Assembly (NCBI GenBank): GCA_003586115.2
Contig: QVOM02000101.1
Coordinates: 26,953,495 to 27,017,494 of the forward strand
Origin: Salvator merianae
Lineage: Eukaryota; Chordata; Lepidosauria; Squamata; Teiidae
Direction: 5' to 3'
Length of the DNA: 64,000 nucleotides
Part shown: positions 23,713-35,415 of the stretch, piece after piece
Layout of the letters: each line of letters starts with the position of its first letter
Position numbering within the stretch: the stretch's first letter is position 1
The notes under the pieces: generated by a model
Seen by the model: the letters and a program-made list of their open reading frames with translations, nothing else
Told to the model about the DNA's origin: nothing
Database searches by the model: none
Program-made: the position numbers and the translations under genes

Positions 23713-24551
23713 CTGTTCGCACTGTCCATGCTAGAATGGGCTAATTAGCCATTCTAGCATGGAACAGACCCCATCATGCAGACACCATCTGCACTATGGG
23801 GCCTGAAAACAGACCCCAAGCTGGATAATGGCGTTCGCCAGTGTGGACGCCATTATCTGGCCCGATGCTCGCCACTACAGCGGCCAGTAAGTATCAGCTG
23901 CTGCCATGGCGACCGGGAGGCCCGCGCGGTGATGACATAATCACGGCGTGCCACGCGGGCCTCCCGGTCGCCTTGCCAGTAGCCTGACGTTTTGCAGGTC
24001 ACTGCCGCGGCGACTGGCATTTGTGCCCACGATCGGGCACCAGAACGCCGGACGGGGCGCAGCACCGCCTCGTCCAGCGTCCCTGGCCCGATTGTGGTGG
24101 CGTGGGCTTGGTTGCAGCCTCGTATGGGCCCATTCAGCCCGTGCGAAGCAGCAGAGACCATTGCCCATCATGCATTGCGTGATCACATGATCGTGCAATG
24201 CATGAAGGGCGGGCCGATCGCCTGGAAAATGGCCGCCGCCACAGACAAGAACGGTAGGTGCGAATGAATCATCACCTGAAGCTCACTTTGAGCTTCAGGT
24301 GAGGATTCAGACAGCTACTTTCTTGTTTGGTGCTAGTAGTGATCGGCAGCGGATCAAGTCCGCTGCCGGTCGCTATGAGGGTCCACGTGTGCGAAAGCAC
24401 TTGACTAGTGGGCGTTCCTGACGCTCACTACTGTCAAGTGCAAAAAGGCCCGATGTAGCCCACTCCAGGTCACTCAAGCCTCTGCAAAGTGTGGAGGCAT
24501 TTGACTAGCAAGCATTCTTAGTGCTTGCTAGTAGCAAGTGTGAACAGGCTA
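23713..24551 (+). mobile_element. GGCCTGTTCACAC-family element, copy B, CpG-rich
   Basis: The left end reads GGCCTGTTCGCACTGTCC; right ends read GTGCAAAAAGGCC (24440-24452) and GTGTGAACAGGC (24539-24550), so the right terminal hairpin block seems duplicated. Hairpins include GGGCTAATTAGCC, a 20-bp pair of arms at 23908-23928 and 23954-23972, TCACCTGAAGCTCA with its inverse (24262-24294), and a CGGCAGCGGA pair. CpG density is far above the flanking DNA, whereas older copies show TG/CA at the same sites, so this is the least decayed copy. The ORFs on both strands are palindrome shadows. Confidence 0.7.
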
Positions 24552-25629
24552 TCTGTTTGTTTGGGCGCTGCCCCTCCATGGTATGCACATGGCAGTTTGC
24601 AAGCAATTAGCAAACAAAATACAGAGACATTATTAAACAAAATACAAAAATCAGATGTACATTTGCAATACATTTAAACCTAAAATGCAAACAAATAATT
24701 TCCTAACACACACATCATGATAGCTGCTCTTCCCTGAAAAACTACCACCGGTTTCCAAGACTAGTCTCAGCCAGTTATCTATTTGCTTGCAGGAGGACAG
24801 AGACAAAAGCCAGGGGAGAAACCCTGTCTGGTTGCCCAAGAGGCAGTCAGCCCACTTTGACCATAGGATACACACTCAAGTATTCCAAGGAAGGATTGCA
24901 GGCATCAGATATATTTGCTTGCCCCATTATCATCGTCCTCTGCAATAGCCTATATTCCACATGTATTCCTACCATATTGCTCTTTTTTCTACGTTTGCCT
25001 TCTTTCTTTTTTTTTTTTTTAACCCAAGTAACTTGTGTAGCACCTATAAATATCATCATCTTCTGCACAGACAATGGCTTTTGAATAACATAAGGATTCA
25101 AAATCTGGAAATGAATTAACTATTACTATATGCCAGATTCATACACCAGGACAAAGTACACAAACGTTCTTCTGCATTCAGTGTACAGACTCTCAAGACA
25201 GAATTGCTAATAACATTTATATTACCACAACTAGATAGAATGCACAGAAAGTCATCTAGCTTGGTGAAATATTAAGAAGCTATTCAGACTGAAGCACATG
25301 TTCATGGTAAATAAAATTGATACTCTATAAAAAAAGAAAGAATGAAAAGTAAAAAAAGAGAAAATGGATAAGGGATAAGGGATAAGGGATACTAGATAGG
25401 CCATCCTTGTCCTTCTTCTTGTTAGTATCTTGAATGAAAAATGGACTTGTGTACCTGTTCTCTTTAGCAGTATTTCTGCAGCATCCAACCCAAGCAAATT
25501 CTATCACAATGGAAGAACTGTTTCACAGCACTTTATTGAGGTGACTAAATCAAGGGTGGGTATTAGATGTTTGTAAAGAACAAAAAGCACAAACTGTCAG
25601 CAAAGTATCAGTTAAAAAGCAAAGTCTGA
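24552..25629. other. Unassigned stretch with a short heptamer repeat
   Basis: No exon or transposon recognised. Three tandem GGATAAG-type units lie at 25367-25389. Confidence 0.4.
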
Positions 25630-25950
25630 GGGCCTGTTCACACTTCACAATGTAGAACAGTATAATTATACCATTCTATGTTGCAACAGATCCCGTAGCG
25701 TAGCAGCCGTCTACACTGTGAGGGCTGTAACCACCCAGAACGACTCTTCTAGCACTCATAATGTGAATCCTGGCCTTCCTGCCATAGCAGCACCTGTGGA
25801 ATAATCCAGGCATAGTCATGACAACTGGGGATATGACACACCACTGATGACTATGCAGCCATGCTGCACCATGGCCTGCAGCATTTGTACCTGGGAGCAG
25901 ATGTAAATGCTGCTGACTGGGGGCAGTCCAACTGCTCCCAGTAGAGTTGT
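25630..25950 (+). mobile_element. GGCCTGTTCACAC-family element, copy C
   Basis: It begins GGGCCTGTTCACACTTC and continues with a TATAATTATACC hairpin, a CCCGTAGCGTAGCAGCC block and a CTGACTGGGGGCAGTCC block near the right end. The right terminal repeat is missing. Same order of blocks as copies A and B. Confidence 0.7.
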
Positions 25951-26841
25951 GGACAGATATTTATAGTACTGTGCAAAAATTTTAGACAGGTGTGGGGAAA
26001 AAATGCTGCAAGGGAAGAATGTTTACAAAAATAGAAGTTTTAATAGTTTGTTGTTATCAATTAACAAAATGCAAAGTGAATGAACAAGAGAAAGCTAAAT
26101 CAATTCAACTAGGTTGCAGAGTGAGATGAATGACTCTGAAGGCACCTCAACCACTTCCTCTGCTGTTGTGTAGAGTAACAAATGAGAAAATGGTGAAATA
26201 TCAGCGTTGGTTTCCCATCAGGGGAAATGGTTCCCATCCTGGTTTACTATCAGACACAAACAAACAAACACCTTCTGGAGCCATTTCTGGTCCGTCCTTA
26301 GACTGTGACCAACTGACATGTTGCAGCTGTGTAAGTTTGATGTCCAGCTATAGTGATGCACCTCCAACCTCTGTGCTTGATCCTTGTGCTCCTGACCCTC
26401 GGACAGTCTTTTATTATTGGCTGCACAGATAAAGCAAATTACTGCCCTAAAAGGCTTTCATGCAGGATCATTTTAGCAATATAAACATTGTTAAAAACTA
26501 TATATTGAAACATGGGGAAAATAAAGAAGGGAGAACAGCATGTGTCTCATACATAAAAGGGCCTTTAAGCTTCACTGGATAAAAAGTAGAGTAGTACAGC
26601 AGCAGAAAAGGATATTTAATCAAGATGAATAAATGCAAATTAGTGTGTGAGGAACAAGGGAGCCCATCATAGCCCAGTTTACACTCATCCTGTGCAGACA
26701 GAGCTTACTAAGTGGACAGCGGGGGCTCCTTTAAACCACACCAGCCATAAACTTCTTTTTCCATACTACTGGCAAGTGCAGAAAAGTACAAAAACAATTC
26801 ACTTGGAGTGATCTTTAAAGAGAATGCATGTTCCTGGCAGC

Positions 26842-26988
26842 CTTAGGCTGCATCCTGACATTGCTTAGCTGATTCCACTATATTTGGATATTCTGGAATA
26901 AAGCATGGGTATTCTGGAATATCCATGCTTTATTCTGGAATGTACAAATATAGCAGAATAAGTAAGAGGTGTCTGGATACAACCTTAG
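26842..26988. mobile_element. Short palindromic MITE (~147 bp)
   Basis: The terminal repeats read CTTAGGCTGCATCCTGACA and, in reverse complement, CTAAGGTTGTATCCAGACA. The interior holds a palindrome around TATTCTGGAATAAAGCATG. A related fragment is at 11320-11395. TIR plus short length and no coding capacity fit a nonautonomous DNA transposon; the superfamily is not clear. Confidence 0.65.
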
Positions 26989-27026
26989 TTTGCATTTCCC
27001 CATGATATTTTCATTTTCTCACCACA

Positions 27027-27029
<3 letters not shown>

Positions 27030-27115
<86 letters not shown>
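27030..27115 (+). repeat. (TG)n(TA)n compound microsatellite
   Basis: About fifteen TG units, a TATGTATG bridge, then about 23 TA units. Confidence 0.97.
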
Positions 27116-27117
<2 letters not shown>

Positions 27118-27334
27118 TTTAACAACTGGGGGGTTTCTCATGGAAGCCTTTGGATTTATTTCATTTCTCCTAGTATGTTGTTTGTTGTGTGGCTTTGGAG
27201 AGGCAAATACAACACCAACTATCTAGCCAGATTCTCCCCCCGCACCACCATGTTTTGCCTGTGAAAATGTGGGTGTTTACAGCTTTAAACAACAGTGTCA
27301 CATAGGTTGGCACTGCAGGATGAATGAGAAGAAT

Positions 27335-27732
27335 CAGGGGCTATTTACACATTATCCTTAGTGAGAAACCAGATGCTTACTGGGTAAGTGCATCTGCACA
27401 CCCCTACCACTACACTGCTCAGGTGTTGCTACAGCTTCTCCCAAATGCTCTAGCTATGGACAACAGAATTGTTGTCCGCATATTGACCAGAAGTGGCTAG
27501 ATTGCTCTTGATCAACAGTATTTGCACCTTCCTCCTGGTTGCCATGGCTACAGCCAGATGTTGCCATGGCCACTGTCATGATGGTTAGGCTGGCCATCTG
27601 CACTGCAAGTGTTGGATGCTGGATACAGAGCTATTCCAGTGCTCACAGTGCAGATGGCCACCATGCAATGGGGTTTTCTACAGTCTAGAATGGTATTAGT
27701 ATACCATTCTAAGCTGTCCAGTGTGAATAGGC
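27335..27732 (-). mobile_element. GGCCTGTTCACAC-family element, copy D (inverted)
   Basis: The left end is GGGGCTATTTACACA and the right end GTGTGAATAGGCTC. The right end, reverse-complemented, matches the left ends of copies A-C including the ACTGTCC...TAGAATGG block, so this copy lies in the opposite direction. Target duplication not identifiable. Confidence 0.7.
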
Positions 27733-30700
27733 TCTGAATTTCTCATTGGAAGCCTCACTTTCTTCTCTCTGACATATTGCATCTGCAGTGTATCAAATAC
27801 AAAGAAGTTCAAAAGGATACTTTCAGACACAGCCTGTCTTCTCCCTTTCCACCTGACTTTCTGGACTAATTAATAAGAACATGTATTCATTTGCTTATGC
27901 AGTTAGGCAAATTCCTGCCTTACAACTTGTGATTGTTCTAAAAGTGCCTACTCAGAGGCTAATCCTATTGACATCACATAATTATTCCTAGCCTGCGACA
28001 TAGGCTATGTATTTATATTTTACTCTTTTAGTCATTTTTATATTATTCTTCATTAAATAAATAAATATATAAAAAATAAATATATAATATTAACCAAGTG
28101 TAGCATTATAGCAAATAAATAAATAATAATAAATATTCTTTTTTTTCTCAGCAAGGAAAATAATCTAGCAGAGAATTCAAAGGTCCTGTATTGAGGCTTA
28201 GCAAATTCGTAAGTGCATACACATTATTTAACAAAAGATTGAAAACTTACCTTCTATTAGGAAAGATGTGATCCCATAAGGTGGACACCACATCCCTACA
28301 AATCCTTCCCCTAGTTTTTGTTGGTTGGATAGTGGTGGTTTGCAGATCAGGCCCACCAGGAGGAATATTTGGAGGTCTTTGTTTCGATACTCAAAGGATC
28401 AAAGAATATTTCCAATTGATGCATCACCACTCTTCAATAAGCCACATGAAGAACATGTGAATGACAACTATGAACTTCAGAGTTAAAGGCACAGATAGCT
28501 GCAGACACATCTGGGAGTGATTCCATTTCTGCATTCCATACAGTGCTCATACCTGGTTTTCAGAGTATTACCTTAATTAATTGGAAGGATATTTGGGATT
28601 TCTAATTCTAAGAGAAAGGTGCTCATATAACCATGCCCAATTTTTTATAGTCTTTTCTAATATTAGCAGTAAGCTCTGATGATGCAGTATCTTAAATGTA
28701 GTGCTCAAGTTAATCAGGAACAACTGTTTTGATCCCAATAAGAGTGATGTGAAACCTGAGAGTAGTTAACTAGCTAGTTCAGGTAAAAAGAATTCAGGAT
28801 GAGAAGACATGCAGGGTAGCTATCCCAGTTCCTATTTGGATAACTATCCCAGTTATCTATTTTATCACATCACATAATAACATTATGTAATAACAGTGTA
28901 CTTGAATTGTATATATGCATGAAGTGTTATATTGAACATAACACAACATTTTAAGATTTTTAAAAACATACATTCTGTTCCAGCAGAAGTATTTCATTGG
29001 CATTTGCATTAATGTGTGACATATTCACATTGCCTTGACACACTTAATGTTCTATTGCATTGATTAAAAAAGAAACTGTGATAATATGATACATCTAAGT
29101 GCCCTTGAAGTTGTATCTATTCACAGGATTTGTTTGGCACACAACTTTCCTCTGTATATCTAATGGTCGACAATAACTTGGTTTTAATCAGCATTAGTTT
29201 ATGCCATTAATAATCTGCTTCCTCTGATTTAACCCGCATTAATTGCTTCTCTTTCATAAAGAAGGTACTTAAAAGATCAACCTCTGAGTTTCCCCTTTGT
29301 AAATCTTTTATATACCCTAAGCATTTCTCCATTCATTTTATGAGTTAAACACCTGTGCCACTTTGTAGTGAAGCATGATTATCAAAAGATAGCATTTATT
29401 AATTATAATTTCAGCCTGAAAAGGTTTGGAGATTTCAAGAGGCAATATTATAAAAATCATTTAAATTTCCTTGCAATGGTTTGGCAGGAAGACACCATCA
29501 CTGTTTTAAACTTTTATGCATAAATTCTTTTTATCAGTATCTAGATTTGTGCTTATTTGAAATTTACCATTGCGTCATGAAGTCTTGTAAAGGAATATTG
29601 TGCAAAAAGAGAAGAAAATATCAAATTAGTGTCTGTTTCTGTACATATTTGTTGCTCCCTAAAACACAAATCTAGAGACATGCAAATTCAGTTTGCTTTC
29701 ATTCTGAATCAAATTGTATGATTTGCCCCAGTTCAGATTGAACCAAATCACTGTCTGTTTATAAAGGGGCTGGTTCAATTCAAACTCAACAAGTGCTGTT
29801 TGTTCAAACTGATTCAAACTGAATGGTTCAGTTTTATCCATTCAAAATCAACCCCATGTTGCTTCCAATTTTCTCTTTTTATCATTCTTCCACCAAGTCA
29901 ATAAACAGGTAGAGGAGTGGTAAACTGTTCCTAACTGATCCTTGTCAATTCTAATAATGTTCTTACTTTTTCAAGGGAATGCACTTTTAGTGTTTGCACA
30001 ATAGTGCATCTATGCATATGGTTCACTTCATGTTGAAGTGCTTCTTGTCCCCATGAAAATGCAATAATTTGTTCATGCACTTCCTTACTCCCTATTCAGA
30101 ACAGCAGGCTGTTTTCAGAAGGTATGTGGCTCCCTGTTTTAATATACAAGGAACCCATTTCAGTGGCACAACAGGAAGTGCCACCAAAAGTCAGTGCACC
30201 ATTGAAGTAGGACCACCCAGGAAGCCCAAACACCAGGAATAAAAAATTTCTGGCTTTTAAAGACTAGATGCTGACTCTGAGGGCTAGTAGGCTTTGGAGT
30301 GAGGGACAGGGGTTGGGGTGGTATGGTATGGTATGGTATGGGCCATCAGAAATGCAATGACCCTGTTCCACTCCAGCAGCAACCTGCCCCAGCTTGGGGC
30401 AGATTCTGTGTCCTGGGACAGGGTGCCCCATCCTGGCCTGACATACTAAGGATGAGTGCAGAAATGGTCTTTGGTACTGAAAAGCATCTTTCACCTACTC
30501 TAATAATTTATTGGAGTGTGTAGATTTCTGCAACAGGAAAGGGGCTCTAAGAATAATTTTACATTTGGAGGTAGTATTGTCCCAGCATGTATGGCAAAAT
30601 TATGTGACTCTATGATGGAGGGATACAGGTGTCTTCACATTTTTTTCCCTTTTCTTTAATTCTCACAACCTGAGTATGTGTGGTACAAAAAAGACCCATA

Positions 30701-30747
30701 ATTGGAAAGTTAACCAAATCTTTGTGCCTTCTCCTATCCACCTATGA

Positions 30748-30805
<58 letters not shown>

Positions 30806-31075
30806 GAAAGAAAGAAAGAAAGAAAGAAAGAGTACAGGTATGCAAGGGCAGGAGAAAGAGAAAAGGGTAGAATCTTGCAATGGGAGTGGCATATCAAAAC
30901 AGCAAAAATAAGATTGGCAAGGACAAGTTAAAGGAGAGAGAAAACAGGGAAGACAGAAAATGGTATGTTAAAAAAAAAAGTCCTATGCTCCTATTAATCT
31001 GCTGTGGTCCCTGCAAATAAATGCAGATTGGCATTAAGGTGATCAGAAATCTACAGTCACCTCAAAATAATTTGA
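27733..31075. other. Unassigned AT-rich stretch
   Basis: No exon recognised. 29160-29560 is non-repetitive looking, AT-rich and has several TAAT-core words (see findings). 29680-29850 has GAATCAAATTGTATG-like inverted words and starts AGAGACATGCAAATTC, so it may be a very diverged TAGGGATGTGCA-type element. A TATGG pentamer run lies at 30319-30342. Confidence 0.4.
30750..30831 (+). repeat. (AAAG)n microsatellite
   Basis: About twenty AAAG units with one interruption. The lysine/arginine/glutamate ORF across it is an artefact. Confidence 0.96.
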
Positions 31076-31076
31076 G

Positions 31077-31155
31077 TCCTTCCTTCCTTCCTTCCTTCCT
31101 TCCTTCCTTCCTTCCTTCCTTCCTTCCTTCCTTCCTTCCTTCCTTCCTTCCTTCC
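31077..31155 (+). repeat. (TCCT)n microsatellite
   Basis: About nineteen TTCC units, giving serial SFLP peptides in one frame that are an artefact. Confidence 0.97.
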
Positions 31156-31921
31156 TCTCTTTCTTTTGTTATTTGTATAGAAATACTCCTAGAATGTTAT
31201 GCAAACATAGGATGGACACAGACTATATGGGATTCCAGAAATGCAGAATAAGATTTTTATGAAACCAGTGCTGCATAAAAAAGTTGCTTTGTAGGTTTTT
31301 TTTTTTTTTTGTCCCCATTGTTAATTGTGACTTGTTGTATTCCAGTATTTCTTAATGTAGCCATAATTGACAATCAGCTTCAGCTCCAGCAATGAAAAAT
31401 CATTTTTTAATTTAGATTTGATGTAAATAGAGCAACTAGTGCAAAATGCCTCTGAGATGTTGTACTCTGAATCTGAAATCTACAGCTTTGTTAAATTAAC
31501 TGTGCTTCTTACTAAATCACAATGTGATCTTGTGCAAGTAGTGATGAAAGCCTGTAAAATGAAGGAAATCTCATAATGTAACTAATGTGGTAATTCCACC
31601 AATATTGCTTTGTTTATTGCCTACATTTGTTTGCTTAGCACAACTTTTGGTGACATAATGGGAAGACAGAACTATTCATAACCAGATGCAGCAGTGCAGC
31701 TATTTTCTTTTCCTATCCTAGAATCAATTTAGACATGCAGTTTTGATCATAGTTCTTTGGGACAATTTGCTAATGAAGTGGAGAACAGTCGGTTAATGAA
31801 GACATCATGCCCTTAAAGTTTCCATTTCCATAAACACATAATTATCATGGTAAAAGACAGTGCTAGAATTTTTGTTGCTGTACGATTCGTGGTGGCTTCC
31901 TAACACAGAATAGCACACAGT
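31156..31921. other. Unassigned AT-rich stretch
   Basis: No exon or transposon is visible. It looks like unique sequence and is flagged as a possible conserved noncoding candidate only on composition and lack of repeats. Confidence 0.35.
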
Positions 31922-32101
31922 GGCCCTTTCTGCACTTGGCCTTATTGCAGATTATATCCCAGAATAGGGACCTGCCATACACATGCTAGTGCAAATTATA
32001 AAAGGTCTTGCCCAGGACCTACCATAGTCTGCACTAGCATGCAGATGGCAGGACTCTACTCTGAGATATAATCTGGAATAAGTCCAAGTGCAGAAAGGCC
32101 C
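31922..32101. mobile_element. Palindromic MITE, GGCCCTTTCTGCACTTGG family, copy 1
   Basis: The element is a 180-bp near-palindrome. Arms of nearly 50 bases start GGCCCTTTCTGCACTTGG and close CCAAGTGCAGAAAGGCC, with a few mismatches. The central part also folds on itself. A second copy lies at 41886-42022. No coding capacity. The hAT-like element at 32106 uses its last bases as part of its own target duplication, so this MITE was there first. Confidence 0.8.
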
Positions 32102-32105
32102 AGTT

Positions 32106-33075
32106 TAGGGGTGTGCACGAAGCTTCGTGGCATTCGATTTTCGATCGAATTTCGTGATTCCGTGCCCTTCGCATCGAATGTGAAGGGCACCAGAAATCAC
32201 GAATGCGAATTGCGAAGGTCCCTCAATTTTTCGAAGTATTTTGGGACCTTCGCAATTTGCCAAAGTCTCACCTCTCACAGCCTAGGGTGAATCAGCCAGC
32301 CAGCAGCGAGTGGAAGTGCAGAAAATTCAACGGAAGGGAGGGATTCCCTTCCCGTTGATTTTCCTTCTCTTCCCCTCACTGACTCACCCCCCCTAGGCTG
32401 TCAGCGCGAGCGCTGACAGCCTAGGGTGAATGAGGCAGCCAGCAGACATCGGAAGCAGATAAATCAAGGCGAACGGAAGACCTTTTCGCCTTGATTTCTC
32501 TGCTTCAGATGGCGCTCGCCTCTCTCTCATCCCCCCCCCCAGTCTGTCATCAGACTGACAGACTGCGGCGGGAGTGAGAGAGCGCGCTGCGCCATCGGAA
32601 GCAGATAAATCAAGGCGAACGGAAGACCTTTTCGCCTTGATTTCTCTGCTTCAGATGGCGCTCGCCTCTCTCTCATCCCCCCCCCAGTCTGTCATCAGAC
32701 TGACAGACTGCGGCGGGAGTGAGAGAGCGCGCTGCGCCATCGGAAGCAGAAATCAAGGCGAACGGAAGACCTTTTCGCCTTGATTTCTCTGCTTCAGATG
32801 GCGCTCGCCTCTCTCTCATCCCCCCCCCAGTCTGTCATCAGACTGACAGACTGGGGGGGGGGAATGAGAGAGAGGCGAGCGCCATCCGAAGCAGAGAAAT
32901 TAAGGCAAAGGTTTTCCCTTCGCCTTGATTTATCTGCTTCCGTTCGCGGTGAAGATTTTCACCGCGAAAACGAAGGGCTTCATTTTCGTGCGTATTTTTT
33001 CGCACGAAAACGAAGCCTAGGAGCTTCACAGTCCTGCGAAGCGAAAAGGGAAAAGTGCCTTCGTGCACATCCCTA
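32106..33075. mobile_element. hAT-like nonautonomous element, TAGGGRTGTGCA family, palindrome-rich (970 bp)
   Basis: Terminal inverted repeats are TAGGGGTGTGCACGAAG on the left and CTTCGTGCACATCCCTA, in complementary order, on the right. The 8 bases GCCCAGTT occur directly outside both ends (32098-32105 and 33076-33083), a perfect 8-bp target duplication as made by hAT transposases. The interior is GC- and CpG-rich and holds three ~145-bp tandem units of stacked hairpins. No transposase is present. The many short ORFs on both strands are repeated shadows of the hairpin units. Confidence 0.85.
32447..32945 (+). repeat. Tandem ~145-bp hairpin units inside the hAT-like element
   Basis: Units begin at the CATCGGAAGCAGA word at 32447, 32593 and 32738 (periods 146 and 145), followed by a partial unit. 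Each contains two hairpins: AAATCAAGGCGAA with its complement TTCGCCTTGATTT, and CAGTCTGTCA with its complement TGACAGACTG. Confidence 0.88.
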
Positions 33076-34729
33076 GCCCAGTTTTAACTGGACAGTTTCT
33101 CCAAACTCTTTCTCTCTCTTTCTCTCTCCCCACCCCCTTTCTGTCAATTGTACTAAAGCTTTCTTGCAGAATACACTGGCTTGCTACAAAGTCAGGTAAG
33201 AGTGAGAGATCAAGTTGGTCCAAGCAAGGGCAACACTGTAGAAAGAACTAGTTCTCAAGATTTTTGTATTATCAAGGACATATTTCTATCACTAAAACAG
33301 GGAGTTAATATTGATTTCTCTCTCCCTTTCCCTGTGGAAAGCAGGATAAAGGAAGAAAGTGTGTGTGGGGGAAAGACAACTTATGTTTCTTACCAGATAA
33401 AACTTTACTGCATTCCATTTCCACATCTGTTTGGAAATTTTAAAGAAATTTGTTCATTTTTAAGCATTTCTTCATAAATATTAAAGAAGACAAGCCACAA
33501 ATACATAATTTATTCTATTAATATTGTAGTTTGTTAGCTTTGTTTTATAGAGATTAACTTAGCAATTTTATTGAGTTACTCCTTTTTTTGAATGCTATCT
33601 AATAGACTGTTTGAAAGACTCCGATTACATTGACATTTGTAGATGATTGTGCTGTCACCTTCCTAAGGAACCCAAAGATGAATGCACAACCAACCATCCT
33701 GCATCAGATCTGTCAGATAATCAGCCAAATTAATTATCCTGGCCTGAAATGTGTTTCATTAGTCAAAGTTGGAAACCTTGTCCTGCATCCTGTTGGTCAC
33801 TGTGTGCCACTTGTCAGTACAGTGTGAGGCTAACTGAGATGTTTGTAGGGATGTTCACACAATGGCATTAATGACTACTTCCTAGGGGCATCTGATGAGA
33901 TGGGGAAGGGAAACAGGCAGGAACACAATTTGGGAGAAGTACACTTTGTTAATAGTACTGTACAAATTGTCAATACAAATTGTGACTGCAAAATATCAAA
34001 ATACATGGTAAAATAAATTATTTTTAAAATAGGGATGAATTGAAATTATTTTGGGCATCACCAACAGAAACTGAACTATTGTTAAATACAACTGGAATAG
34101 CAATAGAATTTAGGTTTGAAAATCTTGCAGGGTTCAGCTCCTAGAGATGTCTGACATCATCTCTCACATACAAATAGGATCTCTCCTCTACATCTGACTC
34201 ACTCCTTAGGTCTTAAATCCCTAACCCTTATCCTCATCCTCTGTTTGTTTGTATACTGCCTTTCCATGACATTCTCAAAGTGATTTACAAACCATCACCA
34301 GAGAAAATACAAGAACAAAATTCAGTAATCATATACTTACATTTAATAATAAAAAAAACAAGGTACATTTAAATATCCACAATAAAATATAAAAGCACAA
34401 TGTTCTCAAATTATACAAAATATATCAAGCACAGCTCTTCACCTCTGCAGAGGATCTGGCAGTCTTCAGGCCCACTCTCAGACATAATTTTATACAATGC
34501 AGAATCCTGTCACTGGAGGAGTGTGGAGATAGAAGCCAGGGAAAAAACTCAGGCAGGACTAACAAATAGTTACCACTGGATCGACTGATAAACTCCCAGA
34601 ACACCAGACGCCTTGGCCTAGACTGTTCTTCTGTGCAGAAACCTATATCTTCTCCAGGTAACTGGATTGGTATCTGACTAAAGGACAGGAGACAGAGAAT
34701 AGAAAGAAATGGACAATGAAGGGGAATAA
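33076..34729. other. Mostly unassigned; possible LINE tail on the minus strand
   Basis: Around 34240-34300, read on the minus strand, a GTTTGTAAATCACTTTGAG segment followed by GGAAAGGCAGTATAC resembles the 3' end of a vertebrate LINE (L2 or Vingi-type). Otherwise no exon or repeat recognised. The 66-codon ORF at 33630-33827 has no known motif. Confidence 0.4.
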
Positions 34730-35050
34730 AAAGTAGTGTCCCCAAAAGTTCAGTATTGGGACCAATACTTTATTTATAAATAATCTAGAAGTAGTGGTAA
34801 ACTGTGAGATAGCAACGTTTGCTGATGATGCTACAATATCCAGGATAGTAAAAACTGAAAGAGACTGCAAAGAGCTTCAGAGGGATGTCTTGACATTGAA
34901 TGAGAGGGAAACAACATGGCAAATGTGCTTCAATCTTAATAAGAGCAAATTAATACACAAGAACCCCAGTTATGCCTATAAACTGATGGAAACTGAGCTT
35001 TCTGTGAAGGACCAGGAAGGGACCTTAGAGTTCTAGTGGACAGTTCAATG
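34730..35050 (+). mobile_element. CR1-like LINE reverse transcriptase fragment
   Basis: A single frame gives the palm region of a CR1-type reverse transcriptase: a SSVLGPILY-like segment, then TFADDATIS with the intact FADD catalytic box at 34818-34829, ELQRDVLTLNE, CFNLNKSKLIHK and a closing VKDQEGTLEF. In intact CR1 the corresponding segments are FADDT, LQRDLDRLEKW, MKFNKGKCKVLHL and EKDLGVLVD. The fragment is isolated and truncated at both ends. It differs from the YADD L2 copies in this window. Confidence 0.78.
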
Positions 35051-35060
35051 ATGATGTGGA

Positions 35061-35068
35061 CCCAGTGT
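35061..35068 (+). repeat. 8-bp target duplication, left copy
   Basis: CCCAGTGT, identical to 35416-35423 on the other side of the element. Confidence 0.9.
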
Positions 35069-35415
35069 CAGTGGTGTAGCTACATGTTCCGCCGCCCAGG
35101 GCGGACCAAACGGCGGCAGCCGAGCAGGACGCCCCGCCCTGCAGCTGCCTACTCGCCGTGATGATGGCCGCGCGCGCGCACGCCAGCAGGCACGGCGAGC
35201 GAGCGGCGGGCGGGGCGAGCGAGGTGAGCGAGCGGCGAGCGAGGTGAGCGAGCGGCGGGCGGGGCGAGCGAGGTGAGCGAGCGTACCGGTAAGCCGACTA
35301 AAGGCAAACCGGACACAGGGCGGGCGGGAGGGCCCAAGTCAAAGGCGGGCGCCGCCCCCAACAAGGCGCCACCCAGTGCGCACCGCCACCCGCGCCCCCC
35401 CTTGCTACGCCAGTG
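35069..35415. mobile_element. CpG-rich hAT-like element, CAGTGGTGTAGC family (347 bp)
   Basis: Terminal inverted repeats CAGTGGTGTAGC and GCTACGCCAGTG (reverse complement CACTGGCGTAGC) are flanked by perfect 8-bp CCCAGTGT duplications. Ends of the CAGTGGCGTAGC kind and 8-bp duplications fit hAT. The body is about three-quarters GC with minisatellite-like GCGAGCGAGGTGAGC units at 35196-35283. The proline/arginine ORFs here come from composition only. It is not a promoter CpG island: the GC content stops exactly at the terminal repeats. Confidence 0.88.

Noticed and set aside
23853..24267. CpG-rich segment considered as a promoter CpG island
   Set aside because: It is bounded by transposon terminal repeats, is highly palindromic, and no exon follows.
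32574..33251. Repeated similar ORFs on both strands
   Set aside because: They are the same hairpin unit of a DNA transposon read in different frames; repetition, not conservation, explains the similarity.
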